Of a DNA stretch of 64,000 nt, positions 39,578 to 50,691 are shown piece by piece. The position numbers and the translations under genes are program-made. A model generated the notes under the pieces. That model was not told the origin of the DNA. It made no database searches and saw nothing but the letters and a program-made list of their open reading frames with translations. How positions within the stretch are numbered: the stretch's first letter is position 1; the number at the start of each line of letters is the position of its first letter. The stretch is taken from positions 186,001 to 250,000 of the forward strand of contig JAFREE010000019.1 in NCBI GenBank assembly GCA_019400425.1, read 5' to 3'. This DNA is from Hymenochaete sp. R1. Lineage: Eukaryota; Basidiomycota; Agaricomycetes; Hymenochaetales; Hymenochaetaceae.

Positions 39578-40116
39578 CACGGGGCCAAGCTAGAAATACA
39601 CTGAATAACTGAATCTTGCGAGAGGCCTGTAGAATGCAATGCCTTGAAGAGCAAAAGGGAGTGTTCGGGAGAAAGAAAGGGATTCTTCGCAATTTTCGCA
39701 ACGAAATTGCACGGATTCCGAGTCTTAGTTTGTTAACTCCTTTCAGAGGTGGCAGGCCGCGCGCGCTCGTGATGTTTCAGAGGATACAGAATCAGAATCG
39801 TTTCGTGCAAACTATCGCCGTGTAACACGATTTTTTCGTGAAGCCGTAATTTGCCAGATTTCATAGAGATGTCGAGGATGACGCTTCCGCAGCAAGATCC
39901 AGCCAGAATCTCGCTATTTCATGAAGAACAAGGGTAACAGAGGTGAGGTGTAAGGAGAGACTCAGAGCTCGAGAGAAGAAGAGAATCCAACGCTGCACAA
40001 TTTGGAACATAGTGTGAGAAACTATAGCCCCATTTGGCTCGCCACTCTCTCACGCCCTTTGGTTTCGGCTCGCCTTTCACCTTAATTTCTGCACACACCG
40101 CAATTCTGCCGACGCC
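39578..40116. promoter_or_regulatory. Divergent intergenic region (SNT1-like / PIG-S)
   Basis: 539 bp between opposite start codons, so both promoters lie here. No gene seen; a short frame at 39616-39825 shows nothing recognisable. Confidence 0.5.
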
Positions 40117-41905
40117 ATGCCGGATGAAGTCGAGCATCATAAAGTTGAAGGCGACCAGCTTGTAAAACAACTCTCGTTCCAGTCAGATAAGGTCCGCAGA
40201 AAAGTTCTATTTTCTTACTGGGTTGTAGCTCTTTTTGCTGTTCCATTGTGGTGGGTTACGACGAGTATTACACGCTTGCCGCTGCCCGAAACACGCGTCC
40301 ATGACCTTCGCTCAAAAAAAGTGAGTTTCTTGCTATGTTTCAAGAAAAAAGTAGAGCTTTGATCGTCTTCTCAGCTTTCATTCTCTCTAGAAGCGTCAGT
40401 AGAAGGTGGCATAGACTTTGCCACTCGAGTAGAAGATTTGCTGCGGAATCATGTTAAAAATATCAATCTTGATGACGTATTTTCAATCAACATACGACCC
40501 AAACGTAAGTATGAAAACTGGCAAATCTTATACTTGTTCGCATTTTGAAGATTTCTCCTGTAGAATCCGCCGATGCTGCTTCTTATGAGGTCAACGTATT
40601 TCACGGAGAAGGTAAGAGTATGGTGAAGGAAAGGAGCTTGAACGTGCGAAGGGACGAATACTCCGAAGGTGACCACTCCTTTAATGTGATAGGCGCTTGA
40701 TAAGATCGAAATGCTTACCAAAAAACTACGTCGTGTACTAGTTTCCATTTCTGAAAAGCTTGGTTCCCTTTGGTTCGGAAGCTCTACGCCGACTCGACAA
40801 GTAGTTCAATACGCCCCACAGTATCGCCTTGCTTTCAGCCTACTCAACGAGGACGCAGCGGCAGGAGAATGCCCGTTATCTTGGGATGCAAGAGAAGCAG
40901 TTTCGCGTTAATATTTTTTTTTCGTCTCTCAAAATACTTCTAATTTGAGCCAATGCTTAGGTTACATTGACCCAGTGCTGCAGAAGCTCTCAGCCTTACA
41001 TAACTTTACTGTCGAGAGCCAGGTCCAGTACTTCGCACCACTGGCTTTTGAACCCCTACGACTCGAAGACGGGTCCTATGGAGTTACCCAAGAACAGCTT
41101 TCGGTCTTCGTTAACTCGGCAGAATGGAGTCTGGCCTCAAGCGTGTCAAATGATCCTGTCCTGCACTTCCTGATATTCGTTCCTTCGGCAAGCAGACGGC
41201 CTCTTCGCATACTGGACAACGCGAACCATCCTGCTTCGTCCAATGCTTTCATCATCCCACAATGGGGCAGCATTGTCATATATAACCCACCCAACTCGCA
41301 GGAAGCCCCTACCCCCTCACATATGTCCCTCGCCTCTCTCCAAAACTCTTTCTCGGTCTTCCGCACTCAGCTAATATCCCTTCTTGGCGTTTCTCCTCTA
41401 CCCCATGGAGTTGCGTATGCCGGTTCAGACGTTCTATCGGACTGGCAACTGGACGCGCTCCTGCGTAGACGCACATATGAAAACGCCCAAGGTAGTAAGG
41501 ATACATTGGAAAGCATCGTCAACCTCGTGCATCAAATCGAAGGCATGCCGGTTGGAAAGGATGTCACGAACGATATTGCTGAAGCGTTGAACTCACTAGA
41601 CCAGGTATCTCATTTCGTCTTCCATCTCGAACTTCTAATTGACCCCTTTTCGTTTGTAGATGTATAAAACCGCCTTCGATACGCCTCTCGTCGCACTCCA
41701 ACATTCTGCCGACGCGCTCTCGCAAGCCTCTCGCGCCTTCTTCAACCCAGGAATGCTCGCGCTGCTTTATTTCCCGCCTGAGCACAACCTCGCTGTTTAT
41801 ACCCCCTTACTTGCTCCTGTTTCTGTCCCACTCATCGCAGCGGCGATCAGGGAGGTACGAAACTGGCGAAAAGCGAAGAAGGCAGGCAAAATGAAGCAGC
41901 AGTAA
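40117..41905 (+). CDS. GPI17: GPI transamidase subunit PIG-S (GPI17)
   Basis: The model has six exons: 40117-40320, 40375-40504, 40564-40611, 40742-40906, 40961-41604 and 41660-41905 (478 aa). PIG-S is an ER membrane subunit of the complex that attaches the GPI anchor to proteins. There is an N-terminal membrane segment (VLFSYWVVALFAVPLWWVTT), a lumenal domain with conserved stretches (YRLAFSLLNED, YIDPVLQKLSALHNFTVESQ, FIIPQWGSIVIYNPP, FRTQLISLLG), and a second membrane segment near the C-terminus (LLAPVSVPLIAAAI) followed by a basic cytosolic tail. Exon 4 start is chosen by frame (AG at 40741); the stretch just before it is the weakest junction. The donor of exon 4 is GTTAAT, a form also used in RLI1 intron 2. 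Confidence 0.9.
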
Positions 41906-42464
41906 TTTGCGAGATATGAAAGGCAGAGCGCTTCACTTCACGTATGAGTAATGACAATGTAATATTGAAATTCGGTGCTTTACTCGGACCTGCTCTCGTC
42001 GAATGAGTGGCAATAATGCCTATTCTGAAACAATAGGCTTAGAAGCGATATCCGTGTCATGTGTATACCGTTCGTTCCCGGTTCATTATGTTAATTCAAA
42101 TTTGAACAAAGAAATTAACAGAAAGCAAGAAGAGCGAGTCAGAGTCAAGTAAAAAAAGGGCGAACAGAAAATCTACTTGTTGAAAAGGATAGCATGGACG
42201 AAAGTAAAAGGTGATATGTAGCATAAAATTGAAAGACGAAACAAAACGCCTCTGAAGCTTTTTCAACGGGGTATAGAAACCGAATGATGGATGCCACGTC
42301 ACGAGAGTAACTCCAAATCAGATCTTAGTCCGGTTATATCCTGAGCATATATATCACCTCCCACTCCATGTTTTAGACATCTAATTGGTAAATATGCGGC
42401 AACATCCAGCATCGGTACCTGTGAAAGAGATGCTTGTATTCGAGCATTATTTGTATTGCGAAGC
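41906..42464. other. Convergent intergenic region (PIG-S / MFSD5-like)
   Basis: About 560 bp, no gene seen; probably both 3' UTRs. Confidence 0.55.
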
Positions 42465-44212
42465 TTACGCAGGTCGTTGCGATTGGGGTGCGTTGAGGCT
42501 TTCCGCCCTGGGCACGACAACGATGCCGGTCATGATAGCGGAGAATGCAAGCGCAGCACCGCAGCCTGCAAAGACGATCCCGCGAGCCGATGATACACCC
42601 GTCATTAGCGAGAAAACGACGAAAACGTTCAGAGGGACACGGAAGAGAGAAGAGAGCTAGATATTGATGGAAGCAAGAATGATTAGGGTGTTAAACTTGG
42701 CAGATTGAAATGGAGCATTGCACGTACTGTAGCTCGGTGGTCATTAGAAACGAGCGTGCTCCGCAACATGCCTTGCACTGGGTAGTAAACGCCTACACAT
42801 GCTTCAAACAGGCAGAACGCCCAAAATCGTGCACGAACATCCGTGAATGTGACGCTGATAGCCAAGGCGAGTGCACCCGCTGCACATACGAGCGAGCTCA
42901 ATTTCGCATGCAACGTCAAGCTTGAGTCATCTGTAGCTTTATTTGCTGGAGCGGGTTGGGGAGAGGACGACGCGGGTGGAGAAGATACGGCGGAGTAGAA
43001 GAGAGAGCCAAGCATCATGGAGACCATGAAGGCGGAGAAGATGTAGCCAAATGGCAACGGTGCTGCGGGTCGGGTCGGTGTGGGAGAAGGAGACGATTCC
43101 TGGAGAGCGGGTACCCAGGCAAAGACGAAAAGATACATTGAGCCTTCGAAACAGGTCTGGGTGAGTCCTAAGGTAAGAAGGGTTGGATCTAGAGCGAACA
43201 GATGATCAAGATGTATTTTTATTAATTAATAAGAGAGTGTACATACCCTTCCGGACAATGGACCAAGCTTGTCCTAGCCGTCCAAGCTGGAGCGGGTCAG
43301 AAAAGACTTCTGACCCTCCACCATTCCCGTAGTTTTCAGTCCAGAGTGAACTAATAGCGATGTACGCGAGGACAAGGAGAACTCCGCTTGCCATAAAAGG
43401 TGTTGTAAATGAGTCAAACGAGCTTACAAGCTTGTTGCTCCCAATCCCAGCGGCAAATGCAACGAAGCCATTGACAAGAGTCGCTCGTCCAAAAATAGAC
43501 GAGAGTTCTGCCTGGTCGACTCCGCTGTTAGACGATGCAGAGACCAGCCATGACTCAAATGCCGAAAAGAGAATCGAGGTCGATATTCCGCCCAGAATAC
43601 GACCTAAATAGAGAAGGGGAAGGTAGTTGAATTGCAAGCAAGCGCAGGCGAGACTGTATGTGACGCAGAAAAGCTGGCACACTCGTTTACGTCCGCTGCA
43701 GTCAGAAGTCAGCATTTCGTGAGAGCCGCAGTCGAAAAGCCATCAACGCACTGTTGGTCTGCCCATGCACCGATGACTGGGGCGGTGAGACCTGCTGAGA
43801 GAAAGCCAGTTACGAAGAGACTTGCTACGATGCGTTCTGGGAAGTGATATTGTTCATGGTACAGCGAATACACGTATGGACCTTGCAGCCAGTCGGCGCC
43901 TATCCGCGTGTCGTAAGCAAGACCCTCGCAGAAGCGTCAACGAGTCAAGGACAAACCCATTACTATAGCATACACGATGAGATACTGCTTGCTCAACGTC
44001 GAAGCCGGGGAAGCACGTTTGCTTCCGGAGAGACCGCTTTCAGCGGCGTTGGCGACATGGGAGGCCGACCTTGCATGACCACGTTCTGGAGATTTTGATC
44101 TCTCTTTTGCTTGTGATCGATGCTGGAATATGACAGCAAAAAGGCAGAAAGCGGCGAGGACAGCAAGCTGTGTCTGGTAGAACGGCGTCGAGTCGGCGAC
44201 CGACGTGGACAT
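42465..44212 (-). CDS. Major facilitator, MFSD5-type molybdate-anion transporter
   Basis: The model has five exons: 44212-43957, 43899-43752, 43695-43247, 43188-42728 and 42656-42465 (501 aa). It shows the MFSD5/MOT2 pattern: MGADWLQGPYVYSLY after the first membrane segment, GAWADQHGRKRVCQ in loop 2-3, YLGRILGGISTSILFSAFESW, and LTQTCFEGSMYLFVFAW starting the second half. The terminal helices include RVPLNVFVVFSLM and FAGCGAALAFSAIM. Twelve membrane segments are expected and can be placed. Family members in algae and animals carry molybdate; substrate here is inferred. The loop after the N-terminal helix is Ser/Arg-rich and variable. Confidence 0.87.
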
Positions 44213-44557
44213 ACTTGGCCGGGGAATGGTAAAAAAGAAGATCAGCTTGGCTGGAGGAGATGCACGCGTACAACTCGCTTGATCGTAGCTCACACGGGGG
44301 CCTTCCTTACGTCGCTCGTCGCGTGGAAAAAATATTACGCACAGACGCAGAGCAGCTGAGCTGGATCTCAAATTTCTCCCCATCTTCAGAGAAAAGCCTC
44401 GTAAGTTGCGTGCTCTTCAGAGTAGTTGCAGGAGAGTCATTTTTCGTTGAATGTACGCTGAAGCTATCCGCCTCTGACAGATACAATGGATTTTTTATTG
44501 AAGTTGCATGCTTTCCTACATACATCCGATAACAACGAAATTAACCGTAAACACTGT
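44213..44557. other. Intergenic region between the MFSD5-like gene and the orphan array
   Basis: About 345 bp. It must hold the MFSD5-like promoter and the 3' UTR of the first orphan paralog. No gene seen. Confidence 0.5.
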
Positions 44558-45319
44558 CTATCTGGCCTCGAACTTTAAAGACTCGTAGTACGTCTGCAAC
44601 GCTTGGATCTTCTTGTCATTTTTAACACTACTCTGCTCGGACTCTTCTACTCGTCTGCCAGACATTTTAAATCCCTCCACCACTTCTTTCACATTTTTCT
44701 TGGCCTCTGCTTTCCTGGTATAAATGTTGCGCATCTCCCGCAAGTTCGAGTATCGCAGCTGCCAGATCCGCGCAAGGACGATAAATTTTTCGAAGAGATG
44801 AGGATATCGGTAGCGTAGCTTTGTAGAAAATTCCGCGGGGATCTCGTTCCAGCACTGACATGCTTCTCCAAATACCGAGTCATCGCCACATGTCTTTGCC
44901 TGTTCGAGTTCGTTAACGTTAAGCAAAATTTGGGCCTCGTCTCTGGCGAGCCCGTAGCCGGCACTCAGTACTGTGAGGCATTCGACACTGTCTGCACGTG
45001 CTGTTTCAGCGTAGGTACGGTACTTTTGTTTCTCCTCGTCAGTAACGGGTTGCTTCCAATTGTGGCCATGACATGCATAAAATCGGAGTTGAAATTCCCG
45101 TAGAGCAAGCAGCTGAGCCTTGGCAAAAACGGTGGCGTAGAGGAATTGCGAGGCGTTGTCTGTCTGTAGAGAGGAAGAGCTCCACCGACTTTTCTCAGAC
45201 GAAGAGGACGATTGGAGGAGGCCGAAGAGATATTCGTGACCGAAGATTGCCGACCTGAGCTCCTGAGTGACAAGAGTTGGAACCCAGACGGCATTCGAAG
45301 GCTGAGAAGAAGGGGTCAT
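44558..45319 (-). CDS. Orphan tandem-family protein, copy 1 (unknown function)
   Basis: Single-exon gene, 253 aa. I do not recognise the family. It is a predicted mostly helical, soluble protein with no signal peptide or membrane segment. Segments shared with copies 3 and 4: GHEYLFGLL near residue 27, ALREFQLRFYACHG (about 73), RYPHLFEKFIVLARIWQLR (about 172), LREMRNIYTRKAEA (about 192), and a C-terminal signature IQALQTYYESLKFEAR. The N-terminus is shorter and lacks the VSSS stretch of the other copies. A TATA element lies 65 nt before the ATG. Copies on the same strand at 46261, 48259 and 50692 make this an array. A cytosolic or nuclear role is all that can be guessed. Confidence 0.8.
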   Translation of the reverse strand: MTPSSQPSNAVWVPTLVTQELRSAIFGHEYLFGLLQSSSSSEKSRWSSSSLQTDNASQFLYATVFAKAQLLALREFQLRFYACHGHNWKQPVTDEEKQKYRTYAETARADSVECLTVLSAGYGLARDEAQILLNVNELEQAKTCGDDSVFGEACQCWNEIPAEFSTKLRYRYPHLFEKFIVLARIWQLRYSNLREMRNIYTRKAEAKKNVKEVVEGFKMSGRRVEESEQSSVKNDKKIQALQTYYESLKFEAR

Positions 45320-46260
45320 TACCGGGGTGACGTTGTCGAAGCCACTTGATAATAGAGGTCAAATCCAGGCCCAAAGTAAGCTTGTTTATAGCAAAAGAAG
45401 TGTCAGCAACTGTGTTTTGGCAATGAAGGGCGTGACAATTAACAAACGACACGTTGCATACCTTTCGCATTCGCAAAGTTGTTCTCTAGAGCGCGGGTTC
45501 AAATCTGAAAGTCTCGAGCCAAAACGCTCGCTGGCAAGGCTCAAGCAAAGTGAAATAAATATTAATATGGACTTCACCAAAACAAATGAGGTAATATCGT
45601 TGCAAGCGCCTGGCATTGTTTCACTGTGAGGTTTTATGACTTGAAACTGGTAAATTGTGGAAGTGAAACTGAACTAATCAACAAAAGAGAGAGAAAAACA
45701 TTACAAAGTGTAAGACCATTGAATATCTTATGTAGATTCCTACGGAGTTTCTCATATACTGTAGTTGTGGCATATATCCTGGCCGGGTTCATGGCATGAG
45801 TAACCTATACCTGAAGACTTGGAGATGGTGATCAAACTCAGATTGCTTTTGATTGGAAGCAGATCAGCTCACCTGCCACGCTTCTCGTCCACTTCCTGAG
45901 TTCTTGCATGTTTCAGAACAAGTAGCGTCCGCATAAACGCCTATAAACACCCTCTGAGACTTGATGGGAGCCTGTCTAATGATATCAAAAGAATTAGTAT
46001 TCCAAACCGTTTTAAGACGGCCTACTAGTAGTGAATTACTTGACTATTCTCACAGTGTTCGTTTGAAAAAGAGTCGAGTCGGCACGAGCCTACATTTTCC
46101 GCGTCTCAATTCTTATCTAGAGCGCCAAAATCAGAAAACTTGGAAAAGAAAGAGAAGCCGTTCAGTAGTGAGTATCAAGCTGCAGACGCATGAGATAACA
46201 CGACACTCGTTATATCCATGATCATGCGTACATTTTCCAATGGCAGTATCAACGCCATAT
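45320..46260. other. Intergenic region in the orphan array
   Basis: About 940 bp. Apart from the TATA element of copy 1 and the 3' flank of the broken copy, I see nothing coding. Confidence 0.5.
45384..45392 (-). promoter_or_regulatory. TATA element of orphan copy 1
   Basis: Minus-strand GCTATAAAC, 65 nt upstream of the copy 1 ATG. It is followed by the same A-rich context as copy 3 on the other side of the box. Copies 3 and 4 have GCTATAAAGT at 54-57 nt. Confidence 0.6.
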
Positions 46261-47047
46261 CTATGTCTTCTTGAACTTCAAAGTGCTGTAGTGGACCTCC
46301 AGCTCCTGGATTCTCATCTCGTTATCGCGGATGCGTACCTCGAACGAATCAATTCCTCTGTTACGATCCATGAAGTGGGACGGACATTCTGGAACGCCCG
46401 CGTCAGCACCGGCCTTTCCGGTAACAATGTTACGCGCATCTGTCAGGTTCTTGTTACACAAACGCCAGACCTGACAGAGAATGATGAGTTTCTCGAAGAG
46501 CCTTGGGAAGGCGTGACGCTGCTCCAGTGAAAAGTTCTGCAGTCGACTGGGCCAGCAACAAGCGTATGAAAACACGGAGTCCCTGTTGCCCTCCTTTGCT
46601 CAATCTTATTCATAGTCACTCTTAAGCAGAGCTTTGTCTGTAGTCACTGTGATTTCCTTGTCAGAGTATAGGGCATTGAGGTATTCAATGTGATTATCGT
46701 GGATTCCCCTTGCCTCTTCTTGGACATCCTCCTTCGCCTCCTCACCAAAGGGGGTTGCCGTTGTTGAAGCGACCAGAGACAAGATTGAGTCGGTATTCGA
46801 ATTCCCAAAGAGCCTGTTTCTGCGCATTGGCGTAGATAACGGCGTAAATGAAGTGGCACGCATAAGCCTCCTGGGCAAGCGTCTCCTTCCAAGCGGCCCT
46901 CTCCCTTTGAGCGAACTGTCGCAGAAGGCTGGAAAGTTGTTCACTAGTAATGAATACAGGCCGCTGATCCGGAGCTTGAGCATCCGAGGCTTCGTCTTGT
47001 ACCCGCGTGGCGTGGGATGAAGAAACGTGGTTCTTGTTCTCAGACAT
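46261..47047 (-). pseudogene. Broken copy 2 of the orphan tandem family
   Basis: Homology to copy 3 runs the whole length, from MSENKNHVSSSHAT at 47047 to YSTLKFKKT at 46261, but the frame is broken. A frameshift sits at the run of five G (plus strand) at 46748-46752. The first frame then stops at 46742 while homology continues one frame over. Two in-frame stops follow at about 46608 (TAA) and 46602 (TGA), after which the same frame resumes with homology to copy 3 (SLEQRHAFPRLFEKLIIL). Its TATA box is also changed (GCTTTAAAT at 47111). The damage is modest, so loss looks recent. Sequencing error could explain the frameshift but not both stops. Confidence 0.88.
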
Positions 47048-48258
47048 AATGTGAATGTGACTGAAGAGATTTGCAGCGAGCCGTTAAATTCGCGCCGATC
47101 GTACAGCAGAATTTAAAGCATCAAAATGTGCATTTGCTACTGTATGAGATGACGGTCAAGAGTGCTTTGGTCCAACAATAGCCGAATACAAACATTCTGC
47201 GACTCACGAGATGATGTTTGTGGCCATAAATTCAGAGTGTGGACCTAAATAGTTCGAACTGTGTGACACGGTCGTTGCGATGTTTTGGTCTGCGTCTGAG
47301 ACGTCTTGCGACCTAGAACCGGAACGGTGAGAAAGGGGGCACAATGAAATGGCTCTAGTCCCGTGCTCATGTTTGAGTTTTTGCAAGTTGCAGGATGGAG
47401 CAATCACATAGGACGCTGCCGATGCCCTCCAGGACTTAACAGAGGCGCGCCGATATCAAAGGTACCGCAGCCTGATCTGGAAGACATGTTTATGGATGTA
47501 CCATTCAAGTAGATTGCACGATGCACTCACTTCTGTTTGAAATTATTTATAACGAGTCTGGTATAAAGCTTCTATCTCTTGATCCTTTTAGAAGTAAAAC
47601 GAGATACATAAAATACCGAGGCCGGGTGTCGCTGATGAGGCGAGGCGAGAGAGTAGAACTTGAATTCCATCGTCTGCTGTGAACGGTCCACATCCAGTAC
47701 TATCCACGCTGTATTGGTCGAAACGGTGTTTCCGGTGTCAAATCATGTGAAGAAAGGAAAAAGACCCAATTCAATCGATCTTTCCTGGTGGCTGTAGTGA
47801 GAAAGAGATTCTGTCATACGCGGTATGTGCAAGAGAGGGTACTGCAGTGAACGGTCCCAACTCGCGAGTCGAAGCTTCACCGATATCGTCCTCAAATAGG
47901 CAATCGCGTACAGTCGATCTACTATCACAAGCCTAATGCATTCCTCGTGTGCCCAACCAGTATGAACATTCATTCTTTTGCTCAAACATAATGAGAGCAT
48001 TCAGGACTCGTTGATCTTTTCCGATTCATAGAATACCTCTTCATTCTGCGCCACTGGGTGGTTCTTCCATCCGGCCGACGTACCGGGGCCCCAGGCGATG
48101 TTTTCCTTTAGAGAGGAACTGCGCTAACCGCAAAGTGGTATGTGATCTTCCGTTCTCATAATTTAAATCATTGATTCTCCTCTGTGCATTATACAGAAAG
48201 GTGTTTGCTACATTTATGACCATGCGTATATTCCCCAATAACAAAATCAACCAAATAA
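47048..48258. other. Intergenic region in the orphan array
   Basis: 1.2 kb. The right end (about 48217-48253) resembles the 3' flank of the broken copy. No gene seen. Confidence 0.5.
47111..47119 (-). promoter_or_regulatory. Degenerate TATA element of broken copy 2
   Basis: Minus-strand GCTTTAAAT, 64 nt before the start codon, differs from the GCTATAAA core of the intact copies by one base in the TATA. Confidence 0.4.
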
Positions 48259-49077
48259 TTATTTCTTCTCAAACTTCAAAGTCTTGTAATACGCCTCCAA
48301 AGCCTGGATCTCCGCTTCCTTCTCGCGGATGCTCCGCTCAGATGGGCCAATCTTTTTGTTAGGAATCTTGAAGTATGTTGGGCATTCCGTCATGCTCTCA
48401 TCAGCGTCGGCTTTCCTGGCAGAGATGTTGCGCGCATCCTTCAGATTCTCGTTACGCAATTGCCAGATCCGGCCGAGGACGATGAGTTTCTCGAAGAGCT
48501 TTGGTAAGGTGTAGCGCTGCTCCGAAGAAAAAGCACCGAGCCTTTCATGCCAGTTTGTAGCCTGCGCCAACACGGAGTACCTGTCACCCATCCTCGCTCT
48601 CCGAATTTGGTCGCTGCTCCCAAGCAAAGATTTGGCATTCGCCTCTGTGATCTCGGAGCCAGAAGACAGAGCCTTGAGACAGGCAGAGAGACTGGTGCGG
48701 GCTTTTTCGGCCTCAGTTTCGAATTCCTTCTTCACTTCTTCGCTATAGGGTCTACCGTGATGGCCCATGACGATAGCGAATCTATTCTCGAATTCCCGAA
48801 GAGCCTGCTTCTGCGCGTTAGCATAGATGATGGAAGCATAGAAGTGCGGTGCGTAGGTCTCCGCTGCGGCCCCTCCCCATACAGAACTCTCGTATTGGGC
48901 AAATTGTCGCAGGAGAAAGAAAAGATACTCATGGCCAACGAGTGCCGTTTTCAGATCCTGAACATCCACGTTGGGAGCCCAGAGTGTCTGAGCATCTGAG
49001 GGCTGAGCAGACCTGGACTGGGTGGACCGAGTCGGAGTGGCTTGGGATGAAGAGACACGGTTCCTATTGTCAGACAT
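48259..49077 (-). CDS. Orphan tandem-family protein, copy 3 (unknown function)
   Basis: Single-exon gene, 272 aa from the ATG at 49077. An open upstream extension to 49179 lies beyond the TATA box and is unlikely to be coding. No known domain. It has a Ser/Thr/Gln-rich N-terminus (NRVSSSQATPTRS), then conserved segments LWAPNVDVQDLKTALVGHEY, IIYANAQKQALREFENRF, RYTLPKLFEKLIVLGRIWQ, LKDARNISARKADADESM, and the C-terminal signature IQALEAYYKTLKFEKK. It is the closest relative of broken copy 2 (shared KQAL-EFE and DARNI segments, and 3' flank). Highly charged and probably helical. TATA box at 54 nt. Confidence 0.82.
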   Translation of the reverse strand: MSDNRNRVSSSQATPTRSTQSRSAQPSDAQTLWAPNVDVQDLKTALVGHEYLFFLLRQFAQYESSVWGGAAAETYAPHFYASIIYANAQKQALREFENRFAIVMGHHGRPYSEEVKKEFETEAEKARTSLSACLKALSSGSEITEANAKSLLGSSDQIRRARMGDRYSVLAQATNWHERLGAFSSEQRYTLPKLFEKLIVLGRIWQLRNENLKDARNISARKADADESMTECPTYFKIPNKKIGPSERSIREKEAEIQALEAYYKTLKFEKK

Positions 49078-50691
49078 GGCTTGCTTGAGGCTTGATGAGT
49101 GGTGTAGAAATGAGACACATGGGAAACCAGACTTTATAGCAAAAAGTTTACTGTTTGTAACTCTGCTGTGAAAATACAAAACATATTAGGTTGCTCTAGG
49201 CTTGTAGTACATAAATAAAGCTCACCTAATTGTAGTTCTGGGGACAATCTTGAGGGCTCGTCTTGTATATGTGGAGTCAAGAATAGAAATGCACCCAAGC
49301 TTCAATGCTTGGAAGTCCCCAAACATGTGCAGTCTATTCTTACCAAGGTGCTTCGTGCATGTGAGACGCGACATTTCCTAAATTACACTCAGAAACACAT
49401 TAAGGAGGAAGATTCTGTCATGCTTACTTATCAAAGTCCTCGACAGAGAGACTTGCATTGTCCTCACATACAAAAATGTGCTACTAGGGATCCTTCCGTA
49501 ACGTTATGAGCAACGCGTGATGTTCCATATAGTGGCAAACCATGCGCCACAGAGATTGAGTAGGCTTCATTTCGTTCTGTGTCCAATTACTACAATCACG
49601 ACATCCATTATACGTACCTTGTACGAGGAGAGTGAGGTCATCGAGATTGCCACGCTTCCGATGATGCTGTCGAACTATTACAAATGCCCAAACAAGATGA
49701 AGCAGAGGCTGTTGGGAAGAAGGCTAGCGAGGGTGAGCGAATGTGTTTGAATGACATTAGTGGATAATTTTATCAGCTCTGCTACTTTTGAAGCTAAAGT
49801 GGTCATAATAGCCTGGACATTATATGACCACCGCAGCTCAGAACTTCATGCGTGCTTGATGCGATGCAAGTCTAAGCACTTGCAGGTATCTAAAATAACC
49901 CACAATGATGCAAAGTCGCGTCTTACCCGCTTTATGACGTCTGCAATACCCGAACTACCTGATCCAGTCAATTGGCCGGTAAGGGAGGTATGATTCCAGA
50001 GCGCACTGAAACTCCGAATCGAAGGAGTGACCACTGGGATATTTGCATAGCAGAATCCGCAAGGTATGCCCCATTTGAGCATAGAAAGCCCCAGCCCACA
50101 GTCCATGAGCCGCTAAGAAGAAAGTTCAGTCACAGGCACATAAGTTTTACACACTTGAGTCGTACATGCGAAAAGATATGTGATTGAGAGAGACTCGGAG
50201 CGAGGTGGGCGAGAGCGATCTTTTTCGGTGGTGAGAAACACTTGCCAAAAACAGACTGGTGCGCGTTTTAACACGGACCACGAAAAGTGAAGCAGCTCGA
50301 ACGGTAAGAGACAGAATAGCACCCTATGACACAACCCACCCACTCCGCTTTATATATGCGTCCAACACATGCCAAAGGGCACAAAGAGACTTCTGCCTTC
50401 GCAAGTATTAATGACATGCACAGATTTAAGGCCAGTTTTTATTTTGATACCAATGATTGTCTCAGTATGTTTAGGGGATAGTTTCGCTGATATTCGTCCA
50501 CCACAACAAATATCTATTCGAAGTTGAGTAGAAAAAACATACTCATTGGCTCTAATACATAAAAAAAAGTTACGTTCCTGCCCTCGCCCTCGCGGTTGAA
50601 ACATGCGTACTGAGGGGCTGACAATCAGCCACCTTCTTATCCTAAGCGAAAGTTCACTTACATGTACCAAATACCGACTGTGATTCGTTTT
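49078..50691. other. 1.6-kb gene-free gap in the orphan array
   Basis: No frame over 110 codons and nothing recognisable. It could have held another copy now lost, but I see no family motif in it. Confidence 0.5.
49131..49140 (-). promoter_or_regulatory. TATA element of orphan copy 3
   Basis: Minus-strand GCTATAAAGT, 54 nt upstream of the ATG; the identical 10-mer sits 57 nt upstream of copy 4. Confidence 0.7.

Noticed and set aside
45480..45520. Possible tRNA B-box (GGTTCAAATCT)
   Set aside because: The flanking bases do not form a T stem or an acceptor stem, and no A-box is positioned upstream.
49751..49993. 80-codon open frame in the orphan-array gap
   Set aside because: No motif of the orphan family or any other family; length expected by chance.
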